A stretch of DNA of 64,000 nt from Roseiflexus sp. RS-1 (GTDB taxonomy: Bacteria > Chloroflexota > Chloroflexia > Chloroflexales > Roseiflexaceae), in the NCBI RefSeq assembly GCF_000016665.1, contig NC_009523.1, positions 4,897,501 through 4,961,500 on the forward strand. Direction: 5' to 3'. This document shows, in pieces, positions 18,890-29,555 of the stretch (positions are counted from its first letter, which is position 1; every line of letters begins with the position of its first letter). The position numbers were made by a program, and so were the translations under genes. The notes under the pieces were generated by a model. The model did no database searches. It was not told where the DNA came from and worked only from the letters and a program-made list of their open reading frames with translations.

Positions 18890-20614
18890 ATGTCAGTTAT
18901 TAACTTCAACACCGCCAATATGACGCTGCGGCAGTTGCTGGGAAACGGCCTGACCTACCATGTGCCGCTCTTTCAGCGCGATTATAGCTGGACGCAGGAC
19001 GAATGGGAAGACCTGTGGCAGGATATTCTCAACACCCTGAATGGCACAGAACCGGCGCACTACATGGGATACCTGGTGCTGCAAACGCAGGATCAGAAGC
19101 GTTTCAATATCATCGATGGACAGCAGCGCCTGACAACGTTGAGCCTGCTGGCGCTTGCAGTGCTGAAATGTCTCGATGATCTGGCGCGACGCAACATTCA
19201 GCCGGAGGATAACCGTCGTCGTGCAGAACAGTTGAGGAACAGTTTCATCGGCTATCTTGACCCGGTTACGCTCGTTCCGCAGACTAAATTGACGCTCAAT
19301 CGGAACAACGATGCATTCTACCGTGATCGACTGGTTCCTCTACAACCATTGCCACAACGTGGATTACGCTCGTCGGAGCATCTATTGCGGCGAGGTTTTG
19401 AGTGGTTCTACGGGAAGATCACTGATGAATATGCTACACGGCAAGATGGTGCTCTTCTGGCAAAGTTTTTGAGCGATGTAGCCGACAAACTTTTCTTCAC
19501 AGTTATCACTGTCAATGATGAACTCAACGCCTTCAAGGTTTTTGAAACACTCAATGCACGTGGTGTTCGCCTCTCACCCACCGATCTTCTCAAAAACTAT
19601 CTCTTTTCAGTGATCTACCAGAGTGGAGCGCACGAAACGGAGATAGAAGCACTGGAACGGCGCTGGAACCGAATGATCGACCAACTGGGAAGTGAGAGCT
19701 TTCCTGCCTTTTTACGAACGCACTGGAACAGTCGTGAGCGTCTCGTGCGCGAGTCAGAACTCTTCAAAGTCATTCGCTCGGTAACGCCGGATAGGGGTCA
19801 GGTGTTTGATCTTGTGCGGCGTATGGAAGTTGACGCACCTGTCTACGCTGCGCTTGCAAACCCGGAAGATCGTCTATGGACTGATCCACAGCGCCGATAT
19901 GTGCGAGAACTCCGAATGTTCAGTGTTCGCCAGCCATGGTCGCTCCTGCTTGCCGCATATCGCGTGTTCGATGAAGGAGATTTTACCAGCATCCTGCGTG
20001 CTGTCAGTATTGTTTCGTTTCGTTACAACGTCATTGGCAATATGTTGACCCATGAGCAGGAGCGAGTATACAACGATATTGCTCAGCGAATAAGCAATGG
20101 GGAATTGAAGCAATCTTCCGATGTCATACGCGCTCTCGCACCGGTGTATGTCGATGATGAAACATTCCGTAACGCTTTCGCCAACAAGGTGCTACGAACA
20201 ACTTCTTCGCGTAATCGACAGGTGGCGCGCTATATTCTTTTTATGCTTGAAGAACAAATATCAAACAATCACTATGATATGGATAATCCTGCATACTCGT
20301 TAGAGCACATTTTGCCGGAAAATTCGTCGGATGGGTGGGAACATTTCGACGATGAATCGATTGACGAATGGATCTACCGTCTCGGCAATCTGACCCTGCT
20401 GGAAACATCCCTCAACCGCCAGGCAGGAAATAAACCCTTCGCTGAGAAGAAACCGGTGTATATGCAGAGCGCCATTCAGTTAACGCGCGAGGTGGCGGAG
20501 CAGAACGAGAACTGGACCGTTGATCGTCTGGCGGAACGTCAGCGGCGGATGGCGCGTCTGGCGACAGCAATCTGGCGGTTGCCGCAGATGGATGTGCGCC
20601 CGTCACCGACGTGA
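18890..20614 (+). CDS. DUF262-DUF1524 protein (single-chain GmrSD-like modification-dependent nuclease)
   Basis: 574 residues. The N-terminal DUF262 (ParB/Srx-like NTPase domain) shows PLFQRDYSW and the nucleotide-handling IIDGQQRLTTLSLL; the C-terminal DUF1524 (HNH-type) shows SLEHILPEN followed by YRLGNLTLLETSLN. In known GmrSD, these parts cut glucosylated hydroxymethylcytosine DNA of phages; here both are in one chain. Base composition in 19300-20300 is lower in GC than neighbouring genes, which hints at transfer. A broken relative lies at 47760-48697. Confidence 0.88.
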   Translation: MSVINFNTANMTLRQLLGNGLTYHVPLFQRDYSWTQDEWEDLWQDILNTLNGTEPAHYMGYLVLQTQDQKRFNIIDGQQRLTTLSLLALAVLKCLDDLARRNIQPEDNRRRAEQLRNSFIGYLDPVTLVPQTKLTLNRNNDAFYRDRLVPLQPLPQRGLRSSEHLLRRGFEWFYGKITDEYATRQDGALLAKFLSDVADKLFFTVITVNDELNAFKVFETLNARGVRLSPTDLLKNYLFSVIYQSGAHETEIEALERRWNRMIDQLGSESFPAFLRTHWNSRERLVRESELFKVIRSVTPDRGQVFDLVRRMEVDAPVYAALANPEDRLWTDPQRRYVRELRMFSVRQPWSLLLAAYRVFDEGDFTSILRAVSIVSFRYNVIGNMLTHEQERVYNDIAQRISNGELKQSSDVIRALAPVYVDDETFRNAFANKVLRTTSSRNRQVARYILFMLEEQISNNHYDMDNPAYSLEHILPENSSDGWEHFDDESIDEWIYRLGNLTLLETSLNRQAGNKPFAEKKPVYMQSAIQLTREVAEQNENWTVDRLAERQRRMARLATAIWRLPQMDVRPSPT

Positions 20615-20616
20615 TC

Positions 20617-20648
20617 CGGTCGAGACGTGGCATATCACGTCTCGACCG
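20617..20648. terminator. perfect hairpin between the GmrSD-like gene and sucC
   Basis: CGGTCGAGACGTG (20617-20629), loop GCATAT, CACGTCTCGACCG (20636-20648): a 13-bp perfect stem between two convergent genes, without a T tract. Confidence 0.65.
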
Positions 20649-20663
20649 CAAGACAACCCCGAA

Positions 20664-21803
20664 TTACCGTGATTGCGCCGCCTGAACCGCCTTCTCCGCC
20701 GCTTCCGCCAGCGTCGCAGCCGGTATCAGCGCCGATTCTGCCAGAATGCGCCGACCTTCTTCCTCGTTCGTGCCGACCAGTCGTGCAATCATGGGAACGT
20801 CGGTGTTGACTTCTTCGAGGGCGGCGATAATGCCTTTTGCCACTTCATCGACACGGGTGATACCGCCGAAGATGTTGAACATCACCGCTTTGACGTTCGG
20901 ATCGGAGAGGATGATCTGGAGGGCGGTTTTGACCTTCTCTTTGCCTGCGCCGCCGCCGATGTCGAGGAAGTTGGCGGGTTCACCGCCATACAGTTTGACC
21001 ACATCCATCGTCGCCATCGCCAGACCGGCGCCGTTCACCATGCAGCCGATATTGCCGTCGAGTTTGATGTAGGTAATGCCAGCCTCGCGGGCGCGCTGCT
21101 CGGCTTCCGGTTCATCCGACGAGTCGCGCATCGCTTCGAGATCGGGATGGCGAAACAACCCGCTATCGTCCAGCACAATCTTCGAGTCGAGCGCCTGAAG
21201 CGAACCGTCGGCGCGCACAACCAGCGGGTTGATCTCCGCCAGAGACGCATCGACATCCATGTAGGCACGGTAGAGCGCCGTCGCAATCTGAGCAAACTGG
21301 CGCGCCTGCCTGCCGTCAGTCAATCCAATGCCATACGCAAGGTCGCGCGCCTGAAAGTCGAGCAACCCCATCATCGGGTGCGCCGCCACTTTGACGATCG
21401 CTTCCGGGTTGGTCCTGGCGACTTCTTCGATTTCAACACCGCCTTCAGCTGATGCCATCATCACAATTCGTCGTGAGGCGCGATCCATAATCGCGCCCAG
21501 ATAGATCTCGCGCTCGTAGGTGATGGCTTCGGCAACCAGCACTTTCTCAACGGTCAATCCTTTGATGTTCATACCCAGGATCTGGCTGGCGACCTGTTCC
21601 GCCTGTTCCGGGGTATCGGCGAGTTTGACGCCGCCCGCCTTGCCGCGCCCTCCTACAAATACCTGCGCTTTGACAACCACCCGACCGCCAATCTGCTCCG
21701 CAATTGTGCGCGCTTCCGCCGGTGTTGTGGCGACACCGCCACCGGTCACCGGTATGCCGTAGCGCGCCAGGATGTCGCGTGCCTGATACTCGTGCAGCTT
21801 CAT
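20664..21803 (-). CDS. sucC: succinate-CoA ligase (ADP-forming) beta subunit
   Basis: A 379-residue ATP-grasp subunit of succinyl-CoA synthetase (citric acid cycle). [19 protein letters not shown] at the N-terminus, [19 protein letters not shown] for nucleotide binding and [16 protein letters not shown] near the C-terminus are diagnostic. The start at 21803 has GGAGAGG upstream; a longer in-frame opening is not family-like. sucD is not in the window next to it. Confidence 0.95.
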   Translation of the reverse strand: MKLHEYQARDILARYGIPVTGGGVATTPAEARTIAEQIGGRVVVKAQVFVGGRGKAGGVKLADTPEQAEQVASQILGMNIKGLTVEKVLVAEAITYEREIYLGAIMDRASRRIVMMASAEGGVEIEEVARTNPEAIVKVAAHPMMGLLDFQARDLAYGIGLTDGRQARQFAQIATALYRAYMDVDASLAEINPLVVRADGSLQALDSKIVLDDSGLFRHPDLEAMRDSSDEPEAEQRAREAGITYIKLDGNIGCMVNGAGLAMATMDVVKLYGGEPANFLDIGGGAGKEKVKTALQIILSDPNVKAVMFNIFGGITRVDEVAKGIIAALEEVNTDVPMIARLVGTNEEEGRRILAESALIPAATLAEAAEKAVQAAQSR

Positions 21804-21867
21804 CGCCTGTTCCTCTCCCTGCTCGTGCGTGACTTGCGCAGAATGGTAGCATTTTCGCTGCACTGCG

Positions 21868-22260
21868 TCAACTTTCGAGCACCACCCAGGCGCGGCGATC
21901 ACGCTTGTTCAGGATCGGCGGATGCTCAATCGGCGCAACGTCGCTCAACCAGATGAGCACGGCATAGCGACTGTGCTGCACCCGGTCAAGCACATCGTCA
22001 TCCAGGCACAGTCCGGCGGCATGCTGATCGATCAGTGCCGCGACGCGCGCTGGCGTCAGGTTATCGTAGAGCGCCACCTTCGCCACCCGCGCAGTCGCTG
22101 TAATCGGTCCACCGGAACGCTTCAGAAGCAACCGATCGTCAACAGCGACACGACCATACGGAGCGGTGCGCATTCGCAAAAACCGCGACTCGATGGTCTT
22201 GACACCCATCAGAATGCGGCTCAGGTAGGGTTCGCGCAGGATGGCGAGATGGGTCGCCAT
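21868..22260 (-). CDS. ASCH/PUA-like domain protein
   Basis: A 130-residue protein with the ASCH-type signature [10 protein letters not shown] (G-x-K-x-x-E-x-R) near residue 18, followed by beta strands and a C-terminal [15 protein letters not shown] domains are a PUA-related fold thought to bind RNA or modified nucleotides. It is upstream of sucC on the same strand with a 64-base gap, and divergent from the PspC gene. Confidence 0.7.
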   Translation of the reverse strand: MATHLAILREPYLSRILMGVKTIESRFLRMRTAPYGRVAVDDRLLLKRSGGPITATARVAKVALYDNLTPARVAALIDQHAAGLCLDDDVLDRVQHSRYAVLIWLSDVAPIEHPPILNKRDRRAWVVLES

Positions 22261-22356
22261 GCAACATTCACCGTCTCAGTCGCGTCGTAATGAGCGGAAA
22301 GGAGCGCGCAGGCTACGGTTCGAGCATGGAAATTGTACCGTACTGCGTGGTGATGG

Positions 22357-22650
22357 ATGATGGAAACTCGACCACTTCGACGCATACGCAGTGAGCGCAT
22401 TTTCGGCGGCGTCGCCGCCGGTGTGGCGCGCGCGATGAACATCGATCCGGTGTTTGTACGTCTGGGTTTTCTGTTTCTCGCACTGCTGAACGGGTTTGGC
22501 ACGCTATTGTACCTGGCAATGTGGATCCTTGTGCCAGCCGAGGATAGTCAGGAGATCGACCCCAGAGCGCAGATCCGTGAAAATATCGCCGATATACGCG
22601 CGGTCATTGAGGAATATGTGGCGCGGGTGCGGAGCATGTTCGCGGCGTAA
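22357..22650 (+). CDS. PspC domain membrane protein
   Basis: A 97-residue protein with the PspC domain: IFGGVAAGVARAMNIDPVFVRLG followed by one strongly hydrophobic span (FLFLALLNGFGTLLYLAMWILVP, two close helices) and a short charged tail. PspC proteins take part in envelope stress responses. In-frame ATGs at 22357 and 22360 are equally possible. Confidence 0.88.
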   Translation: MMETRPLRRIRSERIFGGVAAGVARAMNIDPVFVRLGFLFLALLNGFGTLLYLAMWILVPAEDSQEIDPRAQIRENIADIRAVIEEYVARVRSMFAA

Positions 22651-22847
22651 ATGGACGCGCTCTCGCAGATCGCCGGGTCATCCGCCACATGCTGTGCAGC
22701 GTGGACAGGATCGGCGCCGGTGTATCTATCTTCCCACGGATGACCGCAATCACTATCGCGCGCGGCACGCGGCGACCGAAAGATTGAGAAATAAATCCGC
22801 TATCCCGCACGAGCCGTCGGGCTAAAGCCCTCGGCTATGCGAGGCGA

Positions 22848-22865
22848 AGCCCGCCTGCGCGGGCT
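22848..22865. repeat. REP-like palindrome
   Basis: AGCCCGCCTGCGCGGGCT folds into a 7-bp stem with a CTGC loop. The same core recurs in the repeat field at 56952-57770 and a relative in the 74-bp array at 40807. The surrounding 22651-22905 gap contains no gene. Confidence 0.7.
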
Positions 22866-22905
22866 ATAGCGGGTTATTTTTCAAAGACCATCAATTTCGG
22901 TCTAC

Positions 22906-23571
22906 TCAACGCCCGACGTTCCACTGCAATGCGCCGCGATCATCGTGCTGCACGACCAGGAGCAGTCCTTCGCGCAGTGAAACAAATCCGGGCGGATCGA
23001 TCAAGATGTTGCTGACGCCACGCGCGCGTTCGAAGTGCAGTGTCGCATCGTGGAGCGCGTAGAACAAACCGCGTGTTGTGATCCCGTGTACCACTGGCGT
23101 TAGTGGCAGGAGCGAGAGGGTGTCGCCGGGGGAACCGTCGAGCGTCGCCTGATCGCGCACCAGGAAGAGGCGTTGCCGCTCGTCGATCAGGCGCACCTGT
23201 CGCCCGCACAGTTCTGGCATTGCCAGCATGGCGACATTGGCGAAGGTATGGTCCCAGCGCCCGCCAAGGGCACCGAGAACGTCGATCCGCTCTGCACCGA
23301 TGGCAGCAGCGTGCAGCAACGCCAGTTCCAGGTCGGTCTCGTCCTTTTCGCGCGGGAAGCGGCGCAGTTCGACGCCGTCCGCCGCCAGCGCTGCCAGCCG
23401 CGCATCGTCGAGCGAGTCGAGATCGCCGATCACCAGCGATGGGCGAAGGTGTGCTTCTACCAGCGCGTTTGCACCGCCATCGGCGGCAATCACCACATCA
23501 GCATCGGTGATCAGCGAACGGTAGGGATCGAGCGATAATGACGGAGCATTGGCGACAATCACCACATACAT
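22906..23571 (-). CDS. thiN: thiamine pyrophosphokinase
   Basis: A 221-residue enzyme that converts thiamine to thiamine diphosphate. Characteristic stretches are ADGGANALVE, VIGDLDSLDD, FPREKDETDLELAL and GALGGRWDHTFANVAML. The ATG at 23571 is preferred, placing the start 7 bases after the fumarylacetoacetase-family gene; an upstream in-frame start at 23595 would overlap it. Confidence 0.88.
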   Translation of the reverse strand: MYVVIVANAPSLSLDPYRSLITDADVVIAADGGANALVEAHLRPSLVIGDLDSLDDARLAALAADGVELRRFPREKDETDLELALLHAAAIGAERIDVLGALGGRWDHTFANVAMLAMPELCGRQVRLIDERQRLFLVRDQATLDGSPGDTLSLLPLTPVVHGITTRGLFYALHDATLHFERARGVSNILIDPPGFVSLREGLLLVVQHDDRGALQWNVGR

Positions 23572-23578
23572 GGCTTTC

Positions 23579-24445
23579 CTATGCGACGCCAACAATCCGA
23601 TTGCGCAGGATGCCGATCGAATCGATCTCTGCTTCCATCACATCGCCAGGGCGCATGTACTCCGGCGGTGTGCGACCGAGTCCGACACCGGCGGGGGTGC
23701 CGGTTGCAACGATCATGCCCGGTTCCAGCGGCATACCGAGTGACAGATGCTCGATGATCGCCGGAATATCGAAAATCAGGTCTCCGGTGTGCGAGTCCTG
23801 GCGTGTCTCTCCGTTCAACCGCAGTCGTATGCCGAGTCCGGCAGGGTTAGGGATCTCATCGGTCGTCACGATGCACGGTCCCATCGGGCAGGCGCGATAG
23901 AGACTCTTGCCTTTGAAGAACTGCTGATGCCGGCTTTGCAGATCACGCGCCGAAATGTCGTTGACGATCGTGTATCCGAAGACGTACTCCATTGCCTCAT
24001 CGCGCGGGACGTTCATCCCGGCTTTACCGATGATGAATGCCAGTTCGACTTCGTAATCCAGTTCGTTTGTCACTTTCGGATCGAGCGGAATATCGTCGTC
24101 TGGTCCACACACGGTGTGCGCCGCTTTGGTGAAGAAAACCGGGTACTCCGGCATTTTCGGCTCTCGCCCGCGTGCGCGGTACGACTCGATGGTGTGCGCG
24201 ACGTAGTTCATGCCCAGACAGATGACATTCTGCCGCGGACGCGGGATGGGGGCAAGGAGGGTGACAGCGCTCAGCGGTACGCCTGCACCGCGTTCCACTG
24301 CTGCGCGCGCAGCTTCCAACCCGGCAGGACCGGCATCGATCAGACTCAGCATATCGGGCGCTACATCGGCAAGCGACACGACCTCGTCGCCGCGTAATGC
24401 ACCCAGGTGAACGCTCTCGCTATCGCGGTAGGTCACCAGACGCAT
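23579..24445 (-). CDS. fumarylacetoacetate hydrolase family protein
   Basis: A 288-residue FAH-superfamily enzyme (hydrolase, isomerase or oxaloacetate decarboxylase type). NVICLGMNYVAHT, PVFFTKAAHTVCGPDDDI, DYEVELAFIIGK with metal-binding Glu residues, YTIVNDISARDLQ and GTPAGVG are typical. TGAGGAG lies upstream of the ATG at 24445. The frame stays open for 500 more bases upstream, but that stretch is minisatellite sequence. Substrate unknown. Confidence 0.88.
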   Translation of the reverse strand: MRLVTYRDSESVHLGALRGDEVVSLADVAPDMLSLIDAGPAGLEAARAAVERGAGVPLSAVTLLAPIPRPRQNVICLGMNYVAHTIESYRARGREPKMPEYPVFFTKAAHTVCGPDDDIPLDPKVTNELDYEVELAFIIGKAGMNVPRDEAMEYVFGYTIVNDISARDLQSRHQQFFKGKSLYRACPMGPCIVTTDEIPNPAGLGIRLRLNGETRQDSHTGDLIFDIPAIIEHLSLGMPLEPGMIVATGTPAGVGLGRTPPEYMRPGDVMEAEIDSIGILRNRIVGVA

Positions 24446-24536
24446 CGTTATCTCCTCAAAAGCATGACAGGCGGATACAGTATTCTGTATAGTACCACAG
24501 AATAGAGGCAAGGGGCGAGAGGGGCGAGGCGAGAGG

Positions 24537-24626
24537 GTTGAAGGTTGAAAGTGGGAAGGTCGTTGCACGTTGAAGGTTGAAGGTTGAAAGTGGGAAGGTC
24601 GTTGCACGTTGAAGGTTGCAGGTGGG
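24537..24626. repeat. GTTGAAG-type minisatellite
   Basis: A 32-base unit beginning GTTGAAGGTTGAAAGTGGG and ending CGTTGCAC occurs at 24537-24568 and 24576-24607, with a partial third copy following. The flanks 24446-24735 are G-rich low complexity sequence with no gene. A related GGTTGAAGG motif is at 55772. Confidence 0.8.
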
Positions 24627-24735
24627 AGGGGGCAAGGGGCGACGGAGGGGCGCAGCCGCGCTGCGCCCGGACCGGCAGCGGGGGCAAGCGCGAGGGTGAG
24701 GCGCGACGGAGGGACGCAACCGCGCTGCGCCCGTA

Positions 24736-27435
24736 CTACCGTTGCCGGTCGCGCTGGTGCAGTTGCCAGGCGGTGAGTGCCAGACACACAACCATGTAGC
24801 CCAGGAGGATGCCCCAGCGTGAGAGCAGATGGGTTGGAGTGAAGGTGTACTCCTCTGGTGGATTGGGCAGGCGCAGCATCCCCGGTTGCAGCGGCAGGCT
24901 GTTGATATTGACCGAGGTGCCATAGGCATCCATCGCCCAGCGGCTGATCGTCAACCACGAGAGGACGCGCTGAACCGTGATGCCATCCCCAAGACTGAAA
25001 ATGACCCCAGCAAAAATGATCTGCGGGATGAGCGCCAGCGGCACCAGCGAAATCGCGCGATCCGGCGTTGCCGCGAATGCCGAGATTGCCAGCCCCATCG
25101 CCATTCCAGCCAGCGACGTCAATACAGCGGTGATGAACAGTTCCAGCTGGATCGGCAGCATCACCCCCTGCTCAGGGAATTGCACCTTCAAGCCGACCAG
25201 TGCGAGCAGCACGGCGCTCTGGAGAATCACCAGCAGGAGCAGCACTACCACCTTCGACAGGACATACGGACCGATGCGCAGATTTGCCAGACGTTCACGC
25301 CGGTATATCGGCGCTTCTTTGGTGATCTCGCGCGCAGCATTGATGATGCCGAACCAGACGCCGACTGTTGCCAGCATGAAAAGCACCTTTTTGGCTTCGT
25401 TCGCAAAGGCGTTCTCGCCAACGATAGCATCCGCTTTGGCGACGAGCATCAGCAGAAGACCGATAATCGGCGCCTGGAGCAGCAGGATCGCCAGATTGCG
25501 CCGGTCTTGCAGGGTCAGGTCGAAGTACCGGCGCACCAGGATGCCAAATTGTCGCAGTGATGAGACGCCCGGTCGTTTGGTGGCGCCATCGTCCCCGGCG
25601 CTGCCGGAAACTGGACCCGCCGGCGCCTCCGCCAGTCGTCCAGTCACATACGTGGCATACTGCGGCGAGGCGCGGAACTTCATTTCCCACAATTCCGCGA
25701 GCGTCGGAACCGTCGGTTTGCTGTTGCCTGATGTCTGCTGATGATGGTGCTGCCAGGCGGCATACTCCGCCTGGAGGTCGCGTTGCACAATCGCCCACCG
25801 TTCGGGGTCATTCGGGTCAGCCAGCCCGTCGATGCGGGTGTAGATGTCGGCAAAATCGCCGCTTGCCACACCGAAGAACTTGAGCGCCTCGGCTGGCGGA
25901 CCGAAAAACACCATGCGCCCGTCCGACATGAAGGCGACGTGGTCGCAGACATTGATATTGGCAGTTGCGTGGGTCACCAGGATAATCGTTCGACCGCTAT
26001 CCGCCAGGCGACGCAGGGTGTACATCATCTTCTTTTCGAGACCGGGGTCGAGACCGGAGGTGGGTTCGTCCAGGAAGAAGAGCGAAGGATCAGCCAGCAG
26101 TTCGGCGCCAATACTGACCCGTTTGCGCTGCCCGCCCGACAGATTTTCAATCGGTTTTTCGCGGTGCGGCGTCATTTCGACGTCGTCGAGCACCCGGTCG
26201 ATGCGCTGACGGATTTCTGCTGGCGCTGTATCGGCGGGCAGGCGGAGTTCGGCTGCGTACCCGAGCGCGCGTTCGACTGGCAGCGTGCGGTGGAGGATGT
26301 CGTCCTGCGGCACGTAGCCAAGCACCGCGCGGTAGGCGTCGAAATTGCGGTAGTAATCGTCGCCGTTGACCAGGACGCTGCCGTGGGTTGCCTGCACGAA
26401 GCCGGACAGGGCGTTGAGGAGGGTGCTCTTGCCGGTGCCGCTGCCGCCGACGAGCGCAACGAACTCACGCGGTGCAATCGAAAGCGATACATCCTTCAGA
26501 ATCATGCGGGTTTTGCCGTCGCGCGACACTTCGCGCCACAGGTTGCGCGCGTCGATGCGCAACGCGCCGCGCTGGTCGTACTGATCGAGGCTTTCACCGG
26601 TGTAGACCAGTTTGAATGCACCGATCTGAATGATGTCGCCTTTGACCAGTGTATGCTCGGTAATGCGTCGCCCGTTGACGAACGTGCCGTTAGTGCTCCC
26701 CACATCGCGCAGAACGTGTTTTCCGTTCACACGGTCGATGACCGCATGTTTACGCGACACCTGCGGGTTGTCGAGCAGAATCTCGCATCCTTCACGACCA
26801 ATCGTAATCTGCGGGTCGGTCGGGTCGAGGCGGTAACTGCGCGCCACGGCGGCAGCCTGCTGCACTTTCGGCGCCTGGGGGTTGCGGTAGGTCAGGGTGA
26901 CGAAATTACCGGTCGCCGGATCGCCAATCCGCAGGACATCACTGTCAGCCAGCACATGTGGCGTATTGGCGGGAAGTCGCTTTCCCTCAAAGAGTAAACC
27001 ATTGGTGCTGCCAATATCGACGATCTGGTGGGCGATGCCATGCGGTTCGATCCGCGCGTGACGACCGGAGACGAACCGCGAGGTGATGACAATATCATTA
27101 TCGGGTGCGCGCCCGATGGAGAGCGGTTGCTGACCAAGTGCGACCTCGAACGTTTGTCCGACATCCTGAACGATCAGGAGCGGTCCTGAGAGCGGTGCGC
27201 CGCCCTGCGATGCGCCTTCGCCGCTCGTAGCGTAGGCAGGCGGCGCAGACGTCGATCCCTGGCTCGTGAATATCTGGGTTTTCTGGGAGGCGCTGTCAGG
27301 TGAAGAAGCCCCAATCGCCGATGTTGACGTGACCGGAGCGGCCGTCTCCTGCGGTTTACCGCAGCGGGTGCAAAACTTTGCACCGGGACGGCTCAACGGC
27401 GCACCGCAGTGGATGCAGGTTGCAGACAGTGACAC
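24736..27435 (-). CDS. zinc ribbon - double FHA - ABC transporter (ABCG/ABC-2 type half transporter)
   Basis: 899 residues. Residues 7-25 form a zinc ribbon (CIHC...CTRC). FHA domain 1 (about 105-172, SIGRAPDNDIV and SGRHARIE) and FHA domain 2 (about 210-278, TIGREGCEI, VSRKHA, GSTNGTFVNG) would read phospho-threonine. An ABC ATPase follows with Walker A GGSGTGKST (330-338), signature LSGGQRKR (432-439) and FLDEPTSGLDP (454-464). The last 250 residues hold about six membrane spans. The FHA domains imply that export is controlled by Ser/Thr phosphorylation. The large FHA/protease gene lies directly upstream on the same strand. Confidence 0.92.
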   Translation of the reverse strand: MSLSATCIHCGAPLSRPGAKFCTRCGKPQETAAPVTSTSAIGASSPDSASQKTQIFTSQGSTSAPPAYATSGEGASQGGAPLSGPLLIVQDVGQTFEVALGQQPLSIGRAPDNDIVITSRFVSGRHARIEPHGIAHQIVDIGSTNGLLFEGKRLPANTPHVLADSDVLRIGDPATGNFVTLTYRNPQAPKVQQAAAVARSYRLDPTDPQITIGREGCEILLDNPQVSRKHAVIDRVNGKHVLRDVGSTNGTFVNGRRITEHTLVKGDIIQIGAFKLVYTGESLDQYDQRGALRIDARNLWREVSRDGKTRMILKDVSLSIAPREFVALVGGSGTGKSTLLNALSGFVQATHGSVLVNGDDYYRNFDAYRAVLGYVPQDDILHRTLPVERALGYAAELRLPADTAPAEIRQRIDRVLDDVEMTPHREKPIENLSGGQRKRVSIGAELLADPSLFFLDEPTSGLDPGLEKKMMYTLRRLADSGRTIILVTHATANINVCDHVAFMSDGRMVFFGPPAEALKFFGVASGDFADIYTRIDGLADPNDPERWAIVQRDLQAEYAAWQHHHQQTSGNSKPTVPTLAELWEMKFRASPQYATYVTGRLAEAPAGPVSGSAGDDGATKRPGVSSLRQFGILVRRYFDLTLQDRRNLAILLLQAPIIGLLLMLVAKADAIVGENAFANEAKKVLFMLATVGVWFGIINAAREITKEAPIYRRERLANLRIGPYVLSKVVVLLLLVILQSAVLLALVGLKVQFPEQGVMLPIQLELFITAVLTSLAGMAMGLAISAFAATPDRAISLVPLALIPQIIFAGVIFSLGDGITVQRVLSWLTISRWAMDAYGTSVNINSLPLQPGMLRLPNPPEEYTFTPTHLLSRWGILLGYMVVCLALTAWQLHQRDRQR

Positions 27436-27532
27436 GATGCCTTCCTCGCTGTGCTACTGATAACCACGCACTTCGATTGTAGCATGCCGCGCAATGTTTG
27501 TGCGACGCTGCTGCGTTCCCCAATACGCGCAA

Positions 27533-29474
27533 TCATGTGCGTCGATGGATCACAGCGCTCCTGCGAGGTTGTTGCTCCAACAACAGGCGTCCGTGCCGAT
27601 ACTCCTGCCCTGATGCCCCGCTTATGTCCGACGGGGTGAACACGCCGTCTTTGTAGATTTCGATGACCGTTTCGGTCTCTACCTGCCCTTTACACTGTAT
27701 CACCTGCTCTTCCGGCGGCTTATCGCTGAAAGGGTCTGCTACCTTGGTGGTAATGGTCAGATCGATGCTGGTTGTTGCTGTTCCCCCGCTGATGCGCCAG
27801 ATCGGCTCGCCCGGTACATCACCCTTGCCGATGTATTCGAGCTTTGTGAGCGTGTAGTCGGTCTCGACGCTGCCGGTGACGCCGATACCGACGCACCCGG
27901 CAAGCAGGGCGCCGGTCAGCAGCAGAACCAGCGCCAGGATGATGCGCCGGCGCGAACTCCACACCAGCGCCCCGATCAGTGGAAACGCCAGTGCCGCCGT
28001 CGCCGGGTGTGCGCCGCTCACTGCCGGATCATGAATGGCAAGGCGCTGCCTGCCCCGAATGTTGTCGGGACCGATTACCACCGACCCTTCCAGTTCGAAG
28101 GGTACGGTTGTGTATTCCGGGGGAAGGGTGGAGGGGTCCATCGTAAAGATCAGTTTATTGGGTCCATCCCACTCATACACTCCTGTGGCAGCGAGAAAGG
28201 CATCGGGAGTTCCCGATGTATCGCTCGTGGGAGAGCCGCCGTCGGGGGTGCAGACCACCGCGTTCCTGATCATCTTGCCCGGGATCAACACCCAATCCCC
28301 CTGAAGATCGACGATGCGCACGGTTGCTTTGAAGGTGTTCGACTCATTGCGTCCAAGCGCCACGACTCGCACTATCGGGTAGCCCATTGTTCGGTGGATG
28401 GGACCCAGAATGAGTTGATCCTGTCCGTCGTGATGCTTCACCGGCTCGTCACCCTGACGGTAGAATAACTCGATGCCCGGTTCGATCAAGAGCATCACGG
28501 GCCAGCCGGGGTGTCCGCGCTGAACACTTTGACCACTGATGACCTGGAGCGGATAAACCCCTCCCTGTTCAATAGCAGCATTGATGTGGTATTCAGGGGG
28601 GCGACCGTCGGGCGTTTCCTGCACGATCTGCGGCGCGCTCGAACTGGTGCTCAGCGAGAATTCGCTTTCCGGCGTGCGCGAAATCTGAATGATGTCGCCA
28701 AACGCATCGCCAACACGGACGGTTTCGTGGAGCGGGATGGAGGTGTTCGTCCGTTCAGGCGCCGCGCCGAGCAGGTAGCGCGCGTAATCGTCCAGATTGG
28801 CGCGGATTTTTGCCTGAGTGTCCGCATTGTCCAATGGGTATCTTCCCCGATTGATCGCCCAGATCATGTCCCTCTCGCTGATCGGGCAGCTGTACTCGCA
28901 CATATTCACCCTGAGTAGCTGGGCATGAATGTAGCGCGCCTCATCGTTCCGCCCCCAGGTGAACGGTGCCGCCTGAAATCCAAGCATTGCCCCATTGACA
29001 GTCGTCTGACCGTAGTGGTGCAGGTTGTACTCCAGCGCCCCGTTGTCGATCAGGAAGACACCATTTTCGGCGGTCGTCTCCAACCACCACGTCTTCGCGC
29101 CGGAAAGTGCGGCAGCGGTCATGGCATATGCTTCGTCCTGAATCCAGTGGAACAGTTCATGCGCCAGTTCACGTCGCGCTTTATCGCCGGTGATCGAAGT
29201 AGCGCTATCCAGCGGAAGATAAATGACCTCGCTCCTGATACTGTACTGGGGGGCTGAAACGGACCGATCCACAACGATCCAGAGAGAGGCGTTCGACCCG
29301 GCGGCAGTGAATCCTTTGTCTGCATACGCTTTCATGATTCCGCTCGTCTGGGCAATGATCGCATCAACGTGGGTTGTTTCCAAAAGCGCTTCGCCCAGCC
29401 ACATCACGTAGACCCTGCCATCTGTGCGGCAGCGTTGACTGCTGCGGGTGAAGAGCGCCAGGCATGACATATAT
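27533..29474 (-). pseudogene. 3' part of the IS-split gene: extracytoplasmic metalloprotease-like region
   Basis: The open frame continues from inside the IS element for about 647 host codons. It contains the zinc-metalloprotease motif HELFHWIQDE preceded by ARRELA, several beta-rich segments, and near the C-terminus a membrane span (RRIILALVLLLTGALLAGC) followed by a soluble tail. On its own it lacks a native start; a chance ATG at 29470 or the TTG in the IS could still give a product. Joined to 30402-31984 it forms one continuous reading frame. The frame has no internal stop, so it has not decayed noticeably. Confidence 0.75.
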
Positions 29475-29555
29475 ACCTTGATTGCTAGTTGACGACCACC
29501 GACACCTCTGGCACGATCGCGGTTGCCCAACCAACATCATCGCCAGGAGGAGCCG

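Noticed and set aside
24446-24958. 170-residue N-terminal extension of the fumarylacetoacetase-family protein
   Set aside because: It is built from minisatellite sequence; the family-like start with AGGAG is at 24445.
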